From Betaproteobacteria bacterium (GTDB lineage Bacteria > Pseudomonadota > Gammaproteobacteria > Burkholderiales > Burkholderiaceae_C), in the NCBI GenBank assembly GCA_024641925.1, contig JAHECB010000007.1:1-40861 (forward strand): DNA of 40,861 nt, read 5' to 3'. Shown here in pieces: positions 8,560 through 16,893 of the stretch. The translations under genes and the position numbers were made by a program. The first letter of the stretch is position 1; each line of letters begins with the position of its first letter. The notes under the pieces were generated by a model. It made no database searches, was not told the origin of the DNA, and saw nothing but the letters and a program-made list of their open reading frames with translations.

Positions 8560-8600
8560 GGGTTATTCCGAAACTGAAGGGGTTGGAAGGACGGGGGATT

Positions 8601-9221
8601 TCAGGCAGCGCGCACCCAGGCTTGCAGCAAGGCCCATTGCGTCAGATCACGCTCGACGCGGCTGGGTGCCACGTCCCACAGCGTCAGGCCACGGGCCGCC
8701 AGTTGCACGTAGTTCTGGGTTTCCCGCAGCATGGCCAGCAAGGGCACCTGCAGCGTGGCCAGGTAGTCCGAGAGGTGGTCGTGCGACTTGGTGTTTTCGC
8801 GCACACGCATGCCCACCAGGCCCAGACGCAATTTGCCGCCGCCGGGTCGTTCACGCAATTCGTTCAGGAAGGCATGGGTGGCCTGGATGTCGAACAGGCT
8901 GGCCTGCAGCGGCACCAGCATGCGGTCGGCGATCTTCAACACGGAATCCAGTTTTTTGCCGTGCAGGCCCGCGGGGGTGTCCAGCACCACATGGGTGGTG
9001 CCCTGTGGCGGGCGCACGAGGCTGCCACCGGCAACGTCCCAGCCCTGGATGGGCGCCAGACCGCCCGGGCGCAGGGCCAGCCACTGGGCGGTGGACTGCT
9101 GGCGGTCCACATCGCCCAGCATCACGCTGTGGCCTGCTGCGGCCAGGCAGCCCGCCAGGTTGGTGGCCAAGGTGCTTTTGCCAACCCCGCCTTTGGGGTT
9201 TGCCACGACGATCACGGGCAT
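8601..9221 (-). CDS. orphan ParA-family ATPase
   Basis: A 206-residue deviant-Walker ATPase. The P-loop is ANPKGGVGKSTLATNLA with the signature lysine (KGGVGKST, residues 10-17). The A' motif is GDVDRQQSTAQWL and Walker B is VVLDTPAG. It is short, lacks the N-terminal DNA-binding region of plasmid ParA proteins and has no parB-like gene or centromere repeat nearby. It is therefore probably a positioning ATPase of the MinD/ParA type, or a chromosomal orphan that distributes some cargo. The start at ATG 9221 is preceded by GGAG at a good distance; an in-frame GTG/ATG-type start further up (to 9296) would add 25 unrelated residues. Divergent from the Kef genes; cargo unknown. Confidence 0.85.
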   Translation of the reverse strand: MPVIVVANPKGGVGKSTLATNLAGCLAAAGHSVMLGDVDRQQSTAQWLALRPGGLAPIQGWDVAGGSLVRPPQGTTHVVLDTPAGLHGKKLDSVLKIADRMLVPLQASLFDIQATHAFLNELRERPGGGKLRLGLVGMRVRENTKSHDHLSDYLATLQVPLLAMLRETQNYVQLAARGLTLWDVAPSRVERDLTQWALLQAWVRAA

Positions 9222-9276
9222 ACGCTGCTCCTGTTGCGGGCCACCCCAGTGGCCGTTCGGTGGGGCTATGGTAGCC

Positions 9277-9355
9277 GCCGAAACGGACCGTACCATCCAG
9301 CATCCGGCTGAAAGCAGACACTGAACGCGATCTGAAGCCGGGGCCGAAACGAACC
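9277..9355. repeat. two direct copies of GCCGAAACGRACC
   Basis: The 13-mer occurs at 9277-9289 (with G at the variable place) and at 9343-9355 (with A), in the 155-base gap between the divergent parA and KefF-like genes. The spacing, 66 bases start to start, and the position upstream of both genes would suit a regulator binding site. No palindrome is obvious, and no partner regulator can be named. Confidence 0.35.
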
Positions 9356-9376
9356 AAGCCGATCATCACCCGCCCC

Positions 9377-9982
9377 ATGGCCGACATTCTCATCCTCGTT
9401 GCGCACCCGCAGATGGAGCATTCGCGCACCACGCGCAGGCTGATGCGTGCCGCCGCCGCGCTGGACCCGGCGCGAGTGCATGTGCGTGATCTGTACGCCC
9501 TGTACCCTGATTACCTGATTGACGTGGCTGCCGAGCAGGCCTTGTTGCTGCAGGCACGCGCCGTGGTCTGGCTGCATCCGGTGCACTGGTACGGCATGCC
9601 GCCGCTGTTGAAGCTGTGGCTGGATGAGGTGTTCGCCTTTGGCTGGGCCTATGGCCCCGGCGGCCGGGCGCTGGCCGGCAAAGACCTGTGGCTGGTGGCC
9701 AGCACCGGGGGCCCCGAAAGCAGCTACCGGCCCGACGGCTACAACCGCTACTTCTTCGACGCCTTCTTGCCACCGGTAGAGCAGACGGCCGCCTTGGTGG
9801 GCATGCGCTGGCTGCCCCCCCTGGTGCTGCACGGCGCGCACCAGGCCAGCGAAGCGGCGTTGCAGGCGCATGCCGACCTGCTGGTGCAGCGGCTGCAGAC
9901 CTGGCCGCACTGGCCGGAAATCGAAGACATGACGGCCGACGCCGACTGTGCGGTGCCTGTCGACGCACGGCCTGCCCGTTAG
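9377..9982 (+). CDS. KefF/KefG-like NAD(P)H oxidoreductase, ancillary to KefC
   Basis: A 201-residue flavodoxin-fold quinone-reductase-type protein. It opens with ILILVAHPQMEHSRTTRRL, has the FMN-contacting HPVHWYGMPPLLKLWLDEVF and then GRALAGKDLWLVASTGGPESS, all typical of KefF/KefG/MdaB proteins. In Enterobacteria the ancillary subunit binds the KefC/KefB antiporter and is needed for full activity, while also reducing quinones. Here it precedes the kefC gene by 90 bases on the same strand, the standard arrangement, so the same partnership is likely. The start at ATG 9377 has no strong Shine-Dalgarno sequence. The last 15 residues are acidic and poorly conserved-looking. Confidence 0.88.
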   Translation: MADILILVAHPQMEHSRTTRRLMRAAAALDPARVHVRDLYALYPDYLIDVAAEQALLLQARAVVWLHPVHWYGMPPLLKLWLDEVFAFGWAYGPGGRALAGKDLWLVASTGGPESSYRPDGYNRYFFDAFLPPVEQTAALVGMRWLPPLVLHGAHQASEAALQAHADLLVQRLQTWPHWPEIEDMTADADCAVPVDARPAR

Positions 9983-10020
9983 ACAGCACCGAGAACCGCT
10001 CGAAAACACCAGCCCCAAGG

Positions 10021-10050
10021 GCACCCAGCAACACCCAGCGACACCCAGCG
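10021..10050 (+). repeat. three tandem decamers RCACCCAGCR
   Basis: The gap between the KefF-like gene and kefC holds three adjacent copies of a ten-base unit (GCACCCAGCA, then ACACCCAGCG twice). It is transcribed and close to the kefC ribosome-binding region, but shows no hairpin. Its role, if any, is unknown; slippage is a simple origin. Confidence 0.5.
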
Positions 10051-10072
10051 GCACCAAAAGGCAGCACTCCCC

Positions 10073-11938
10073 ATGGAACACGGCTCATCCTGGCTGCACG
10101 GCAGCCTGATCTACCTGGGCGCCGCCGTGCTGGCCGTGCCGCTGGCGCGGCTGCTGGGCCTGGGTTCCATCATCGGTTACCTGGCCGCCGGTATTGCCAT
10201 CGGCCCCTGGGGCCTGCGCCTGGTAACCGACGCGCAGGCCATGCTGCACTTTGCCGAGTTCGGCGTGGTGCTGATGCTGTTCCTGGTCGGGCTGGAATTG
10301 GAGCCTCGCCGCCTGTGGCAACTGCGGCGGCCCATCTTCGGCTGGGGCAGCGTGCAGCTGCTGGGCTCGGCGGCGCTGCTGATGGCCGTGGCCGTGGCGG
10401 CCAGTGTGGACTGGCGCCTGGCCCTGGTGGCCGCGCTGGCCCTGGCCCTGAGCAGCACGGCCATCGGCCTGGGTGTGCTGAACGAGCGCAACCTGATGGC
10501 CACCCCGGCAGGCCAGAGCGTGCTGAGCGTGGCGCTGCTGCAGGACATGGCGGCCATTCCCATCCTGGCGCTGGTGCCGCTGCTGGCCATCAGCGGTGCC
10601 GACCAGGGCGGCGGCAACTGGCTGCACGCCGCCAAGGCCGTGGGTGTGATTGCCGCCATCGTGCTGGGCGGGCGGCTGCTGTTGCGACCGGCTCTGCGCT
10701 GGATCGCCCGCAGCGACACGCCCGAGATCTTCACTGCCGCGTCACTGCTGCTGGTGGTGGCCACGGCAGCCTTGATGCAGAGCGTGGGCCTGAGCATGGC
10801 GCTGGGTGCTTTTCTGGCTGGTGTGCTGCTGGCCGAAAGTGAATACCGGCGCGAACTGGAAACCGACCTGGAACCCTTCAAGGGCTTGCTGCTGGGGCTG
10901 TTTTTCATCGCCGTGGGCATGAGCATCGACTTTGCCGTGGTGCTGGCCAACCCCGGCCTGGTGGCCGCTGTGGTGCTGGGCTTTCTGATCGTGAAAACCA
11001 CGGTGCTGGTGCTGATGGCGCGCCAGATGGGCATACCGCTGGCCGAACAGCCTGTCTTTGTAGTGCTGCTGGCGCAAGGGGGTGAATTCGGCTTTGTGGT
11101 GTTGCAGACGGCACAAGGCGCCACGGCCATCAGTGCGCAGACCTCGTCGCTGCTGGTGGCCGCCATTGCGCTGTCGATGCTGCTGACGCCCGTGCTGCTG
11201 GTGCTGTGCGACCGCTGGGTGACACCCCGCCTGGCCGCGCGTGCGCAGGCCGCCCTGGGCGCGCCGATGGAGGAGATCCACGATGAACAGCAAGCACCCA
11301 TCATCATCTGCGGCTTCGGGCGCTACGGCCAGATCGTGGGCCGCTTGATCAACGCCTGCGGGCTGAGCGCCACGGTGCTGGACCACAATGCCGAACACGT
11401 GGGCACGGTGCGCCAGTTCGGCTGGCCGGCGTTTTACGGCGATGCCACACGGCTGGACCTGCTGCGGGTGGCCGGCGCCGCCAAGGCCCGTGTCATCGTC
11501 GTGGCCATCGACGATGTCGACCAGAACCTGCAGGTGGTGGACCTGGTGCGTGAACACTTCAAGCAGGCCACGCTGGTGGTGCGGGCCCGAGATGCCACGC
11601 ATTGGTATGCCCTGCACCAGCGCGGCGTGACGTGCGTGGAACGCGAAACGCTGGACTCGGCCCTGATGAGCGGCCGCGCCGTGCTGGAGACCATGGGCTG
11701 GGAACGCCACGCGGCACGCACCCAGGCCCTGCGTTTTCGCCAGCACACCATCGACCTGATGACCGCATTGGCGCCCCACCGCGAAGACCGCAGCAAGCTG
11801 GTGGCGATGTCCAAGCAGGGCCGGCAGGAACTGGAAGAACAATGGCACCGCGAACGCGCTGAACGCCAGGCGGGCAAGGGCCGGCGCGGCGAGGGTTTCA
11901 CCAGAACGTCAGACGACGGCGACGACCTGCAGACCTGA
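10073..11938 (+). CDS. kefC: glutathione-regulated potassium-efflux antiporter (CPA2)
   Basis: A 621-residue inner-membrane K+/H+ antiporter. Residues 10-385 form the CPA2 exchanger domain with about 12-13 helices, including GLELEPRRLWQLRRP, ALSSTAIGLGVLNERN and LLQDMAAIPILA. The regulatory loop region LETDLEPFKGLLLGLFFIAV is the part that touches the RCK domain in Kef. A cytosolic RCK/TrkA-N domain (about 403-525) starts with IIICGFGRYGQIVGRLI and continues FYGDATRLDLLRVAGA. In characterised Kef systems, glutathione keeps the channel shut and glutathione adducts open it, acidifying the cytoplasm against electrophiles. The ancillary KefF-like gene directly upstream supports a Kef rather than a plain sodium/proton role. 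The C-terminal 60 residues are charged and variable. Confidence 0.92.
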   Translation: MEHGSSWLHGSLIYLGAAVLAVPLARLLGLGSIIGYLAAGIAIGPWGLRLVTDAQAMLHFAEFGVVLMLFLVGLELEPRRLWQLRRPIFGWGSVQLLGSAALLMAVAVAASVDWRLALVAALALALSSTAIGLGVLNERNLMATPAGQSVLSVALLQDMAAIPILALVPLLAISGADQGGGNWLHAAKAVGVIAAIVLGGRLLLRPALRWIARSDTPEIFTAASLLLVVATAALMQSVGLSMALGAFLAGVLLAESEYRRELETDLEPFKGLLLGLFFIAVGMSIDFAVVLANPGLVAAVVLGFLIVKTTVLVLMARQMGIPLAEQPVFVVLLAQGGEFGFVVLQTAQGATAISAQTSSLLVAAIALSMLLTPVLLVLCDRWVTPRLAARAQAALGAPMEEIHDEQQAPIIICGFGRYGQIVGRLINACGLSATVLDHNAEHVGTVRQFGWPAFYGDATRLDLLRVAGAAKARVIVVAIDDVDQNLQVVDLVREHFKQATLVVRARDATHWYALHQRGVTCVERETLDSALMSGRAVLETMGWERHAARTQALRFRQHTIDLMTALAPHREDRSKLVAMSKQGRQELEEQWHRERAERQAGKGRRGEGFTRTSDDGDDLQT

Positions 11939-11974
11939 AGCAACGCAAGAGCACACGGGAATCTGCGTGTGAGG

Positions 11975-12265
11975 ATCGGCGGTCGCTTGAGGTCGCTGGT
12001 GGTCTTTTGTTCGTGGCCGTGCCAGTCGCCTTCCGGCACCTGGGCATCGAGGCGCAGCATGACAAAACCTACCGGCAGCTCGCCGGCACCAGCGTCGGCC
12101 ATGCCCACCGCAGCGGCCATTGCAACGGCCGGATGTTCAGCCATGGCGTTTTCGATGCACCACCGAGTCGATGTTGTGGCCGCTGCGGATGATCAGGTCC
12201 TTGCTGCGCCCGGCCCCATGTACAGCCGACCTTGATCGTCCTGGTAGCCCAGGCTGCCCGGCAGC
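11975..12265 (-). pseudogene. relic fragment of an acyl-CoA synthetase (AMP-binding)
   Basis: Read leftward, this stretch matches the C-terminal part of the intact acyl-CoA synthetase at 14673-16535 (about residues 440-530), roughly four bases in five. Matching peptides are LGYQDDQGRLYMG near 12240-12200 and MAEHPAVAMAAAVGM, then GELPVGFVMLRLDAQVPEGD, from 12144 downward. Compared with the intact copy there are extra bases near 12160 and 12215, so the two parts lie in different frames. There is no start, no P-loop region and no catalytic-lysine end. It is a decayed piece of a duplicated or related gene. It fills most of the gap between kefC and the next gene, and neither end shows insertion-sequence signs. 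Confidence 0.85.
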
Positions 12266-12309
12266 GCAGAATCACTTTGAAGCCTGGCGCAGCGGCCGTA
12301 CGATGCCGT

Positions 12310-14076
12310 ATGAGTCCATCCAGCACCGCCGACGAGCCCGCGGCCGACCGATTGCTGCTGGGCCGCTGCACGCTGGCGCTGTCGTCCGGCGAGCTGCTTG
12401 GCGCGGACGGCGCGCTGGCCGGGCTGCGCAAACAGGCACTGGACGTCCTGCTCGTGCTCGGCCGCCGACCGGGGGAAGTCATCAGCAAGGACGAGCTGAT
12501 GCGCCAGGTGTGGCCCAACGTGGTGGTGGGTGAAGGATCGCTCACGCAAGCGATTGCCGAAATCAGGCGCGCGCTGGGTGACGACGGGCATCGCCTGGTT
12601 CGAAACGTGGCCCGGCGGGGCTACATGCTGGTGCCCGACAAGTCAACGACAGCGCGTCTTGAGGCGCCACCGGTGCCCGGCGTCCAGGCGCCTGAACCGG
12701 CAACAGTACCCACAGCAACCCCGGCACGCCGGCGCTTCCGGGCGCCTGCGCTGGTGGCAGCGGCGGTGGCGGTGGCGGCGCTGCTCGGCATCGGCTTGTG
12801 GATGGCGTGGCGCAGCGCGCCGCCCACCTGGCAGACACCCACCGACATGGCGCGCACACCGCTGCCAGCAGACGTGCCGCCACTGTCGATCATCGTGCTG
12901 CCGCTGACGCTGCTGGGCGACTCCAAGGACTCGGAATGGCTGGCCGACGCGCTGCACGGCGATCTGGTGATTGCCGTCGCGCAGCAGCGCAACATCCTGG
13001 TGATTGCGCGCGACACCGCCAGCACCTACAAAGGCAAAGCCATCGATCCGCGCCAGGTGGCCCGCGAGATGGGGGTGCGCTATGTCGTGCATGGCAGCTT
13101 GCGCCAGCAGGGCAGCAAGATCCTGCTCAACCTGACACTGACCGAAGGCGAACGCGGCGTGCAGCGCTGGGCCGGCTCGTTCGACGTGGAGCGCGCCGAG
13201 CTGGCGCAGGCGGTGGGCGACTTCGCCGTCGCCATCGACCGCACACTGGTGGCCGAACTCTACCGCTCGACCGCCGAGCGCTTTGCGACGCTGTCGCCCA
13301 GTGAAGTCACGGCCGACGACCTGGCGATGCAGGGTTATGCCTTGTGGTACAGCGGCGTCACGCGCGACAACGTGCTCGCCGCCAGGCAGCTGTTCGAGCG
13401 GGCCCTGGCCATGAACCCGGACTCGGCGCGGGCCTGGGCCGGCGTCAGCTTCACGACGGTCGCCATGCTCAACAACAGCTGGACCGACAACCGGCTTGCC
13501 ACACTGCACCGCGCCGAAGAAGCCGCAGCCAACCTGGAGCGCGTCGACCGCGACGGCACCTACGTCTACAGCTCCAAGACCTTCCTGCTGTACGCCAAGG
13601 GCGACTTCCCGGGCATGCTGCGCGTCACGACCGAGTGGAGCGGGCGGTACCGGATGCCGTTGGCGTTTGGCGCGCATGGGGCGGCGTTGCTCTTCAACGG
13701 GCGCTTCGACGAGGCGGTGGTGGCGCTGGAGCGCGCGCTGCGACTGGGCTCGCGAGACCCCTTCCGCGCCGAGTGGCAGTACCGGCTGGCGCTGGCACAT
13801 TTTGGTGCCGCCCGGTATGCGCTGGCGCGTGAATGGAGCGAAACCGCAGCCCACACCAACAGCGCACTGACCTGGCCGCCCATCCACGCGGCTGCACTGT
13901 TGCGGCTGGGCCAGAGGGCAGCGGCGCAGAAGGCCTTCGACGATCACATGCGCCGCCACCCCGGTTTTGTCACCGCCCAGGTCATGCGGCGGCTACCCGG
14001 CACCGAGCCTGATGCTTCGGGCCTGCGTTCGCGGTTGATTGACAGCCTGCGTGAACTGGGCATGCGCGACCCGTGA
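12310..14076 (+). CDS. CadC-like membrane regulator with TolB-like and TPR domains
   Basis: A 588-residue one-component regulator. Residues 15-109 are an OmpR/PhoB-type winged helix (LALSSGELLGADGALAGLRK, ISKDELMRQVWPNVVVGEGS, RNVARRGYMLVPD). A Pro/Ala linker and an Arg-rich stop (RRRFR) precede a single transmembrane helix (147-167). The outer part begins with a TolB-like domain (SIIVLPLTLLGDSKDSEWLA, then VRYVVHGSLRQQGSKI) of the kind seen in adenylate-cyclase-type and CadC-type regulators. It ends with about five TPR-like helical pairs (ARQLFERALAMNPDSARAWA, EAVVALERALRLGSRDPF). Such proteins bind DNA in the cytoplasm while sensing in the periplasm. The ATG at 12310 begins right after the relic gene. 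Target and signal unknown; the nearby 67-codon gene and acyl-CoA synthetase are candidates. Confidence 0.85.
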   Translation: MSPSSTADEPAADRLLLGRCTLALSSGELLGADGALAGLRKQALDVLLVLGRRPGEVISKDELMRQVWPNVVVGEGSLTQAIAEIRRALGDDGHRLVRNVARRGYMLVPDKSTTARLEAPPVPGVQAPEPATVPTATPARRRFRAPALVAAAVAVAALLGIGLWMAWRSAPPTWQTPTDMARTPLPADVPPLSIIVLPLTLLGDSKDSEWLADALHGDLVIAVAQQRNILVIARDTASTYKGKAIDPRQVAREMGVRYVVHGSLRQQGSKILLNLTLTEGERGVQRWAGSFDVERAELAQAVGDFAVAIDRTLVAELYRSTAERFATLSPSEVTADDLAMQGYALWYSGVTRDNVLAARQLFERALAMNPDSARAWAGVSFTTVAMLNNSWTDNRLATLHRAEEAAANLERVDRDGTYVYSSKTFLLYAKGDFPGMLRVTTEWSGRYRMPLAFGAHGAALLFNGRFDEAVVALERALRLGSRDPFRAEWQYRLALAHFGAARYALAREWSETAAHTNSALTWPPIHAAALLRLGQRAAAQKAFDDHMRRHPGFVTAQVMRRLPGTEPDASGLRSRLIDSLRELGMRDP

Positions 14077-14234
14077 GCCGGAGGGCTGGAATAACCGGCT
14101 CACCCGGCTTAACCGGTGGATTGAGCGCAATTTCAGATTTCCTTGAGGGTTTCTTCAAGACTCGGGCCCAGCCGGGTTGGACAGTGAGCGGGCCGGTCAG
14201 TGCCGGCCGTCGTTGACCCTTCCAGGAGAATCTC

Positions 14235-14438
14235 ATGGTCCGTTCACTTTACGTTCTTGGTGCGTTGGCTTGTCTGGGTATGTTCGCCCTGGTGTTGCTC
14301 GCGCAGCCTGGCGGCGCTGTGCGGCCCCGGTACCCGGCATCGCCTGTCGCGATCGAATCCGCCCCCGTGGAAGGCGCCCTGATGGGTGCCGCCACACTCA
14401 GCGACATGGCGTCGTTGCCCACGCCAAACGGGCCTTAG
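14235..14438 (+). CDS. 67-residue exported or membrane peptide, unknown
   Basis: A short gene with a convincing ribosome-binding site (AGGAGA six bases before the ATG). Residues 4-23 (SLYVLGALACLGMFALVLLA) form one hydrophobic helix that could be a signal peptide or an anchor. The remaining 43 residues are Pro/Ala-rich and polar, ending in LPTPNGP. I do not recognise it. It begins 158 bases after the CadC-like gene and is followed by a strong hairpin, so it forms either its own unit or the tail of that transcript. Composition matches the surrounding genome. Confidence 0.55.
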   Translation: MVRSLYVLGALACLGMFALVLLAQPGGAVRPRYPASPVAIESAPVEGALMGAATLSDMASLPTPNGP

Positions 14439-14500
14439 GGCACCGCCGAATCAGTCGCTGTGGATGCGTGGTGCCCTGATTTGGGATGCCCTGCAACGCG

Positions 14501-14537
14501 AAAACCACAGCCGTAGCCCGGCTATGGCGGGGGTTTT
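14501..14537. terminator. bidirectional-looking hairpin
   Basis: AAAACC..GCC.TAGCC at 14501-14518 pairs with GGCTA.GGC..GGTTTT at 14520-14537, with a few mismatches and a tight loop. The A-run on one side and T-run on the other are the pattern of a terminator usable from both strands. It sits between the small gene at 14235 (rightward) and the 3' end of the acyl-CoA synthetase gene (leftward). Confidence 0.5.
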
Positions 14538-14672
14538 CAACGCCGCAGGGCGCCCAAGGCAGTGTGCCGCGCGCCGCAAGGGACTTGTTCAGCATTGCCT
14601 CAGGCCTTGTGGCCGCGTCCAAGCTGGGCACGCCCGCTCGCCCCTTCGGCGTCGGGCGCACCCGGATACGAC

Positions 14673-16535
14673 TCAGGCCACCGCGACGCGGGCCTCAAAC
14701 AGATAGGCCGCCAGCGCTTGCTGGACCGCCGGCAGGGTGGCCGCCGCGGTGGCAGGCAAGGTCACGTTGACGATCAGACCCCGCGCCCCGCCCGCGCTGA
14801 CCTGCACCTTCGCGTCCAGCAATGCATGCTGCTCGCGCAACACAGCGCTGACCAGGCGTTCGGCGGCATCGCAGCGCAAGGCCGGCTTGAAAATCTTGCC
14901 CACCGAGGTCATCGGGATCGCATCGACGATGTGGAACTGCTTGGGCCAGGCGGGTCGCTCGCCAATGGTCCTTTGCGCGTGGCCCTGCAAGTCGGCTTCC
15001 GACACCTCGGCGCCAGGGCGCAGCATGACAAAGCACACCGGCAGCTCGCCGGCATAAGCGTCGGGCATGCCCACCGCCGCGGCCAGCGCCACGGCAGGGT
15101 GCTCTGCCATGGCGTTTTCGATCATCACCGGGTCGATGTTGTGGCCGCTGCGGATGATCAGGTCTTTGCTGCGCCCAGCCATGTACAGCCGACCTTGTTC
15201 GTCCTGGTAGCCCAGGTCACCGGTGTTGAGCATGCCGTTGTCGAACACACCCGTGTTGTGCGCTGGGTTGCGGTAGCCCGGCGACACATGAGGTCCGGTG
15301 ACGCTGACCACACCGATCTCGCCGGTCTTGCACACCGGGCCCAACTGCCCGCTGGCCTCCAGGCGGCGAACGTCCACCTGGGTGTAGGGCAGTGCCCAGC
15401 CCACCGACCCCGCAGCACCAGCGCCTGCAATCGGGTCGTAGGCGATCAGGCCGGAGGCCTCGGTCATGCCGTAGACCTCGTACAAATGGCAGCCGGTCAC
15501 CTGGTGAAAACGCTGCCCCACCGCCGGTGGCAACAAGGCGGCACCGGTGATGCCGGCGCGCACGGCGCTGATGTCGGCACCGTCCAGAGGCACTTCCAGG
15601 ACCGCACCCATGGAGGTGGGCACACCCCCCACCAGCGTGGCCCTGTACTGCGCCACCAGACGCCAGAAGCCCTGCACCATCGCCGGCGTTCGCAGCCCCC
15701 CCGGCGACATCACCAGCAACTCCATGCCCGCCAGAAAAGCACCCAGCCCGCAGGCAATGGTGCCTGCCACGTGGAACAGCGGGAAGGTGCCGGTCAGCAC
15801 GTCGTCGGCGCGGTAGTCGCCGATGGCCGCGCCGCCAAAGGCAGCCGACAACTGGCCGCGGTGTGTGTGGGCCACCAGCTTGGGCGTGCCGGTGGTGCCC
15901 CCAGTGTGAAAGTAGGCCGCCACCTCGTTGTCCATGCCAGGTTCGCCAAACACCAGGTGGTCTTCGGGTTGGGCGGCCAGCACGGTGTGAAAGTCCACCA
16001 CGTCTTCGACGGCCAGCGTACCGGGCGGCGCCACGCGCACCAGGGTCAGGCCGGGTACACGCTCGCGCAACTGCAGGGCCTTTTGCCAGATGTCCAGCAC
16101 CGGGTGCGGGCCCAACGCCACCAGGATGCGGGCACCCGACGCCTCGAGCAAGGCGGCGATGTGTTCCACCTGCAGCAAGAAGTTGATCGGCACTGCGTAG
16201 CCCGCCGTCTCGGCGCCCCACAGCGTGGCATGGGTTTCGATCAGGCTGGGCAACATGTAGGCCACACCGGGGCGCGCACCGCCCAGGCTGTGGAACAGGT
16301 TGGCAGATTGCCGAACCAGGCCCAGCAACTGGGCGTAGCTGACGCGGCGGGGCTGTTCGTCCGGTGCGCCAGTCATCAGCATGGTGATGGCGGTGCGCTG
16401 CGGCTCGCGCGCGGCTGCCCCGATGAAGACGTCCAGAACACTGCGCTCGGGCAGGCGCTGCGACAGCGGCATGGCTGCTTCAAATTGCCTCAGGTCTTGC
16501 AGGGTTCGGATCGGGTGGTCGCTGAAGATGGCCAA
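14673..16535 (-). CDS. acyl-CoA synthetase (AMP-forming)
   Basis: A 620-residue ANL-superfamily enzyme that adenylates a carboxylic acid with ATP and transfers the acyl group to CoA. The P-loop TGGTTGTPK is at 211-219, the A5 motif YGMTEASG at 355-362, TGDLGYQDEQGRLYM at 438-452, the hinge region GRSKDLIIRSG at 454-464 and the catalytic lysine 547 in SVGKIFKP. The start is a TTG: an in-frame TAA lies two codons upstream, GGAG is six bases before, and the next ATG is 21 codons in. Chain-length preference cannot be read. A relic of a second copy lies at 11975-12265. The C-terminal 60 residues after the lysine exceed the usual end and carry an extra Val/Ala-rich region. Confidence 0.9.
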   Translation of the reverse strand: MAIFSDHPIRTLQDLRQFEAAMPLSQRLPERSVLDVFIGAAAREPQRTAITMLMTGAPDEQPRRVSYAQLLGLVRQSANLFHSLGGARPGVAYMLPSLIETHATLWGAETAGYAVPINFLLQVEHIAALLEASGARILVALGPHPVLDIWQKALQLRERVPGLTLVRVAPPGTLAVEDVVDFHTVLAAQPEDHLVFGEPGMDNEVAAYFHTGGTTGTPKLVAHTHRGQLSAAFGGAAIGDYRADDVLTGTFPLFHVAGTIACGLGAFLAGMELLVMSPGGLRTPAMVQGFWRLVAQYRATLVGGVPTSMGAVLEVPLDGADISAVRAGITGAALLPPAVGQRFHQVTGCHLYEVYGMTEASGLIAYDPIAGAGAAGSVGWALPYTQVDVRRLEASGQLGPVCKTGEIGVVSVTGPHVSPGYRNPAHNTGVFDNGMLNTGDLGYQDEQGRLYMAGRSKDLIIRSGHNIDPVMIENAMAEHPAVALAAAVGMPDAYAGELPVCFVMLRPGAEVSEADLQGHAQRTIGERPAWPKQFHIVDAIPMTSVGKIFKPALRCDAAERLVSAVLREQHALLDAKVQVSAGGARGLIVNVTLPATAAATLPAVQQALAAYLFEARVAVA

Positions 16536-16672
16536 GATTTACTCCGGTTGAAGGGGTTAGTGGGGTGGCTGACTTCCAGGTGCTGGCGAAAGCCACACAG
16601 GCACGACCTCTGAAAGTCGGATGCACGCGGCCAACCGGCGCGCACCGCACCGGCAAGCTTACGTCCACGCAG

Positions 16673-16694
16673 CAACGCCATCCGCAAGGCGTTG
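16673..16694. promoter_or_regulatory. inverted repeat upstream of two small genes
   Basis: CAACGCC (16673-16679) and GGCGTTG (16688-16694) are a perfect seven-base inverted repeat around ATCCGCAA. It overlaps TTGACT at 16692-16697, which could be a -35 element for the small genes that follow. It could be an operator or an RNA hairpin; no protein partner is implied. Confidence 0.35.
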
Positions 16695-16719
16695 ACTTGT
16701 GTTCATGGAGGGTTGAGTT

Positions 16720-16878
16720 ATGGACAAAGACGGCAGGTCCCAACCCAGTCAACGTATTGCTGCGGTACAAACTATCAACGCCTTGGTGGCGGACGTTTCA
16801 AGCTTGATGCACGGCCAAACCGCACGAGCATGGCGTGGCGCGGCGCTCAAAAAAAGCCGGCGGGCAGCGTCCCCGTAA
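16720..16878 (+). CDS. 52-residue small protein, unknown
   Basis: A short open frame with an excellent ribosome-binding site: GGAGG at 16707-16711, eight bases before the ATG. The peptide begins MDKDGRSQPSQRIAAVQTIN and continues with an amphipathic stretch (ALVADVSSLMHGQ), then a basic end (RAWRGAALKKSRRAASP). It has no signal peptide or membrane helix and no cysteine. Net charge is strongly positive at the C-terminus, compatible with nucleic-acid or membrane binding, but no function is claimed. Its stop is 15 bases before the next small gene, suggesting a bicistronic unit. An inverted repeat lies upstream. Confidence 0.5.
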   Translation: MDKDGRSQPSQRIAAVQTINALVADVSSLMHGQTARAWRGAALKKSRRAASP

Positions 16879-16893
16879 TCCGGGAGATTGATG

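Noticed and set aside
8601-9982. Plasmid-type partition locus around the ParA gene
   Set aside because: No parB, no iteron or centromere array and no replication gene. The flanks are ordinary chromosomal genes.
14562-16613. 683-codon plus-strand frame opposite the acyl-CoA synthetase
   Set aside because: Shadow of the synthetase gene; no recognisable motif, while the minus strand carries the complete ANL motif set.
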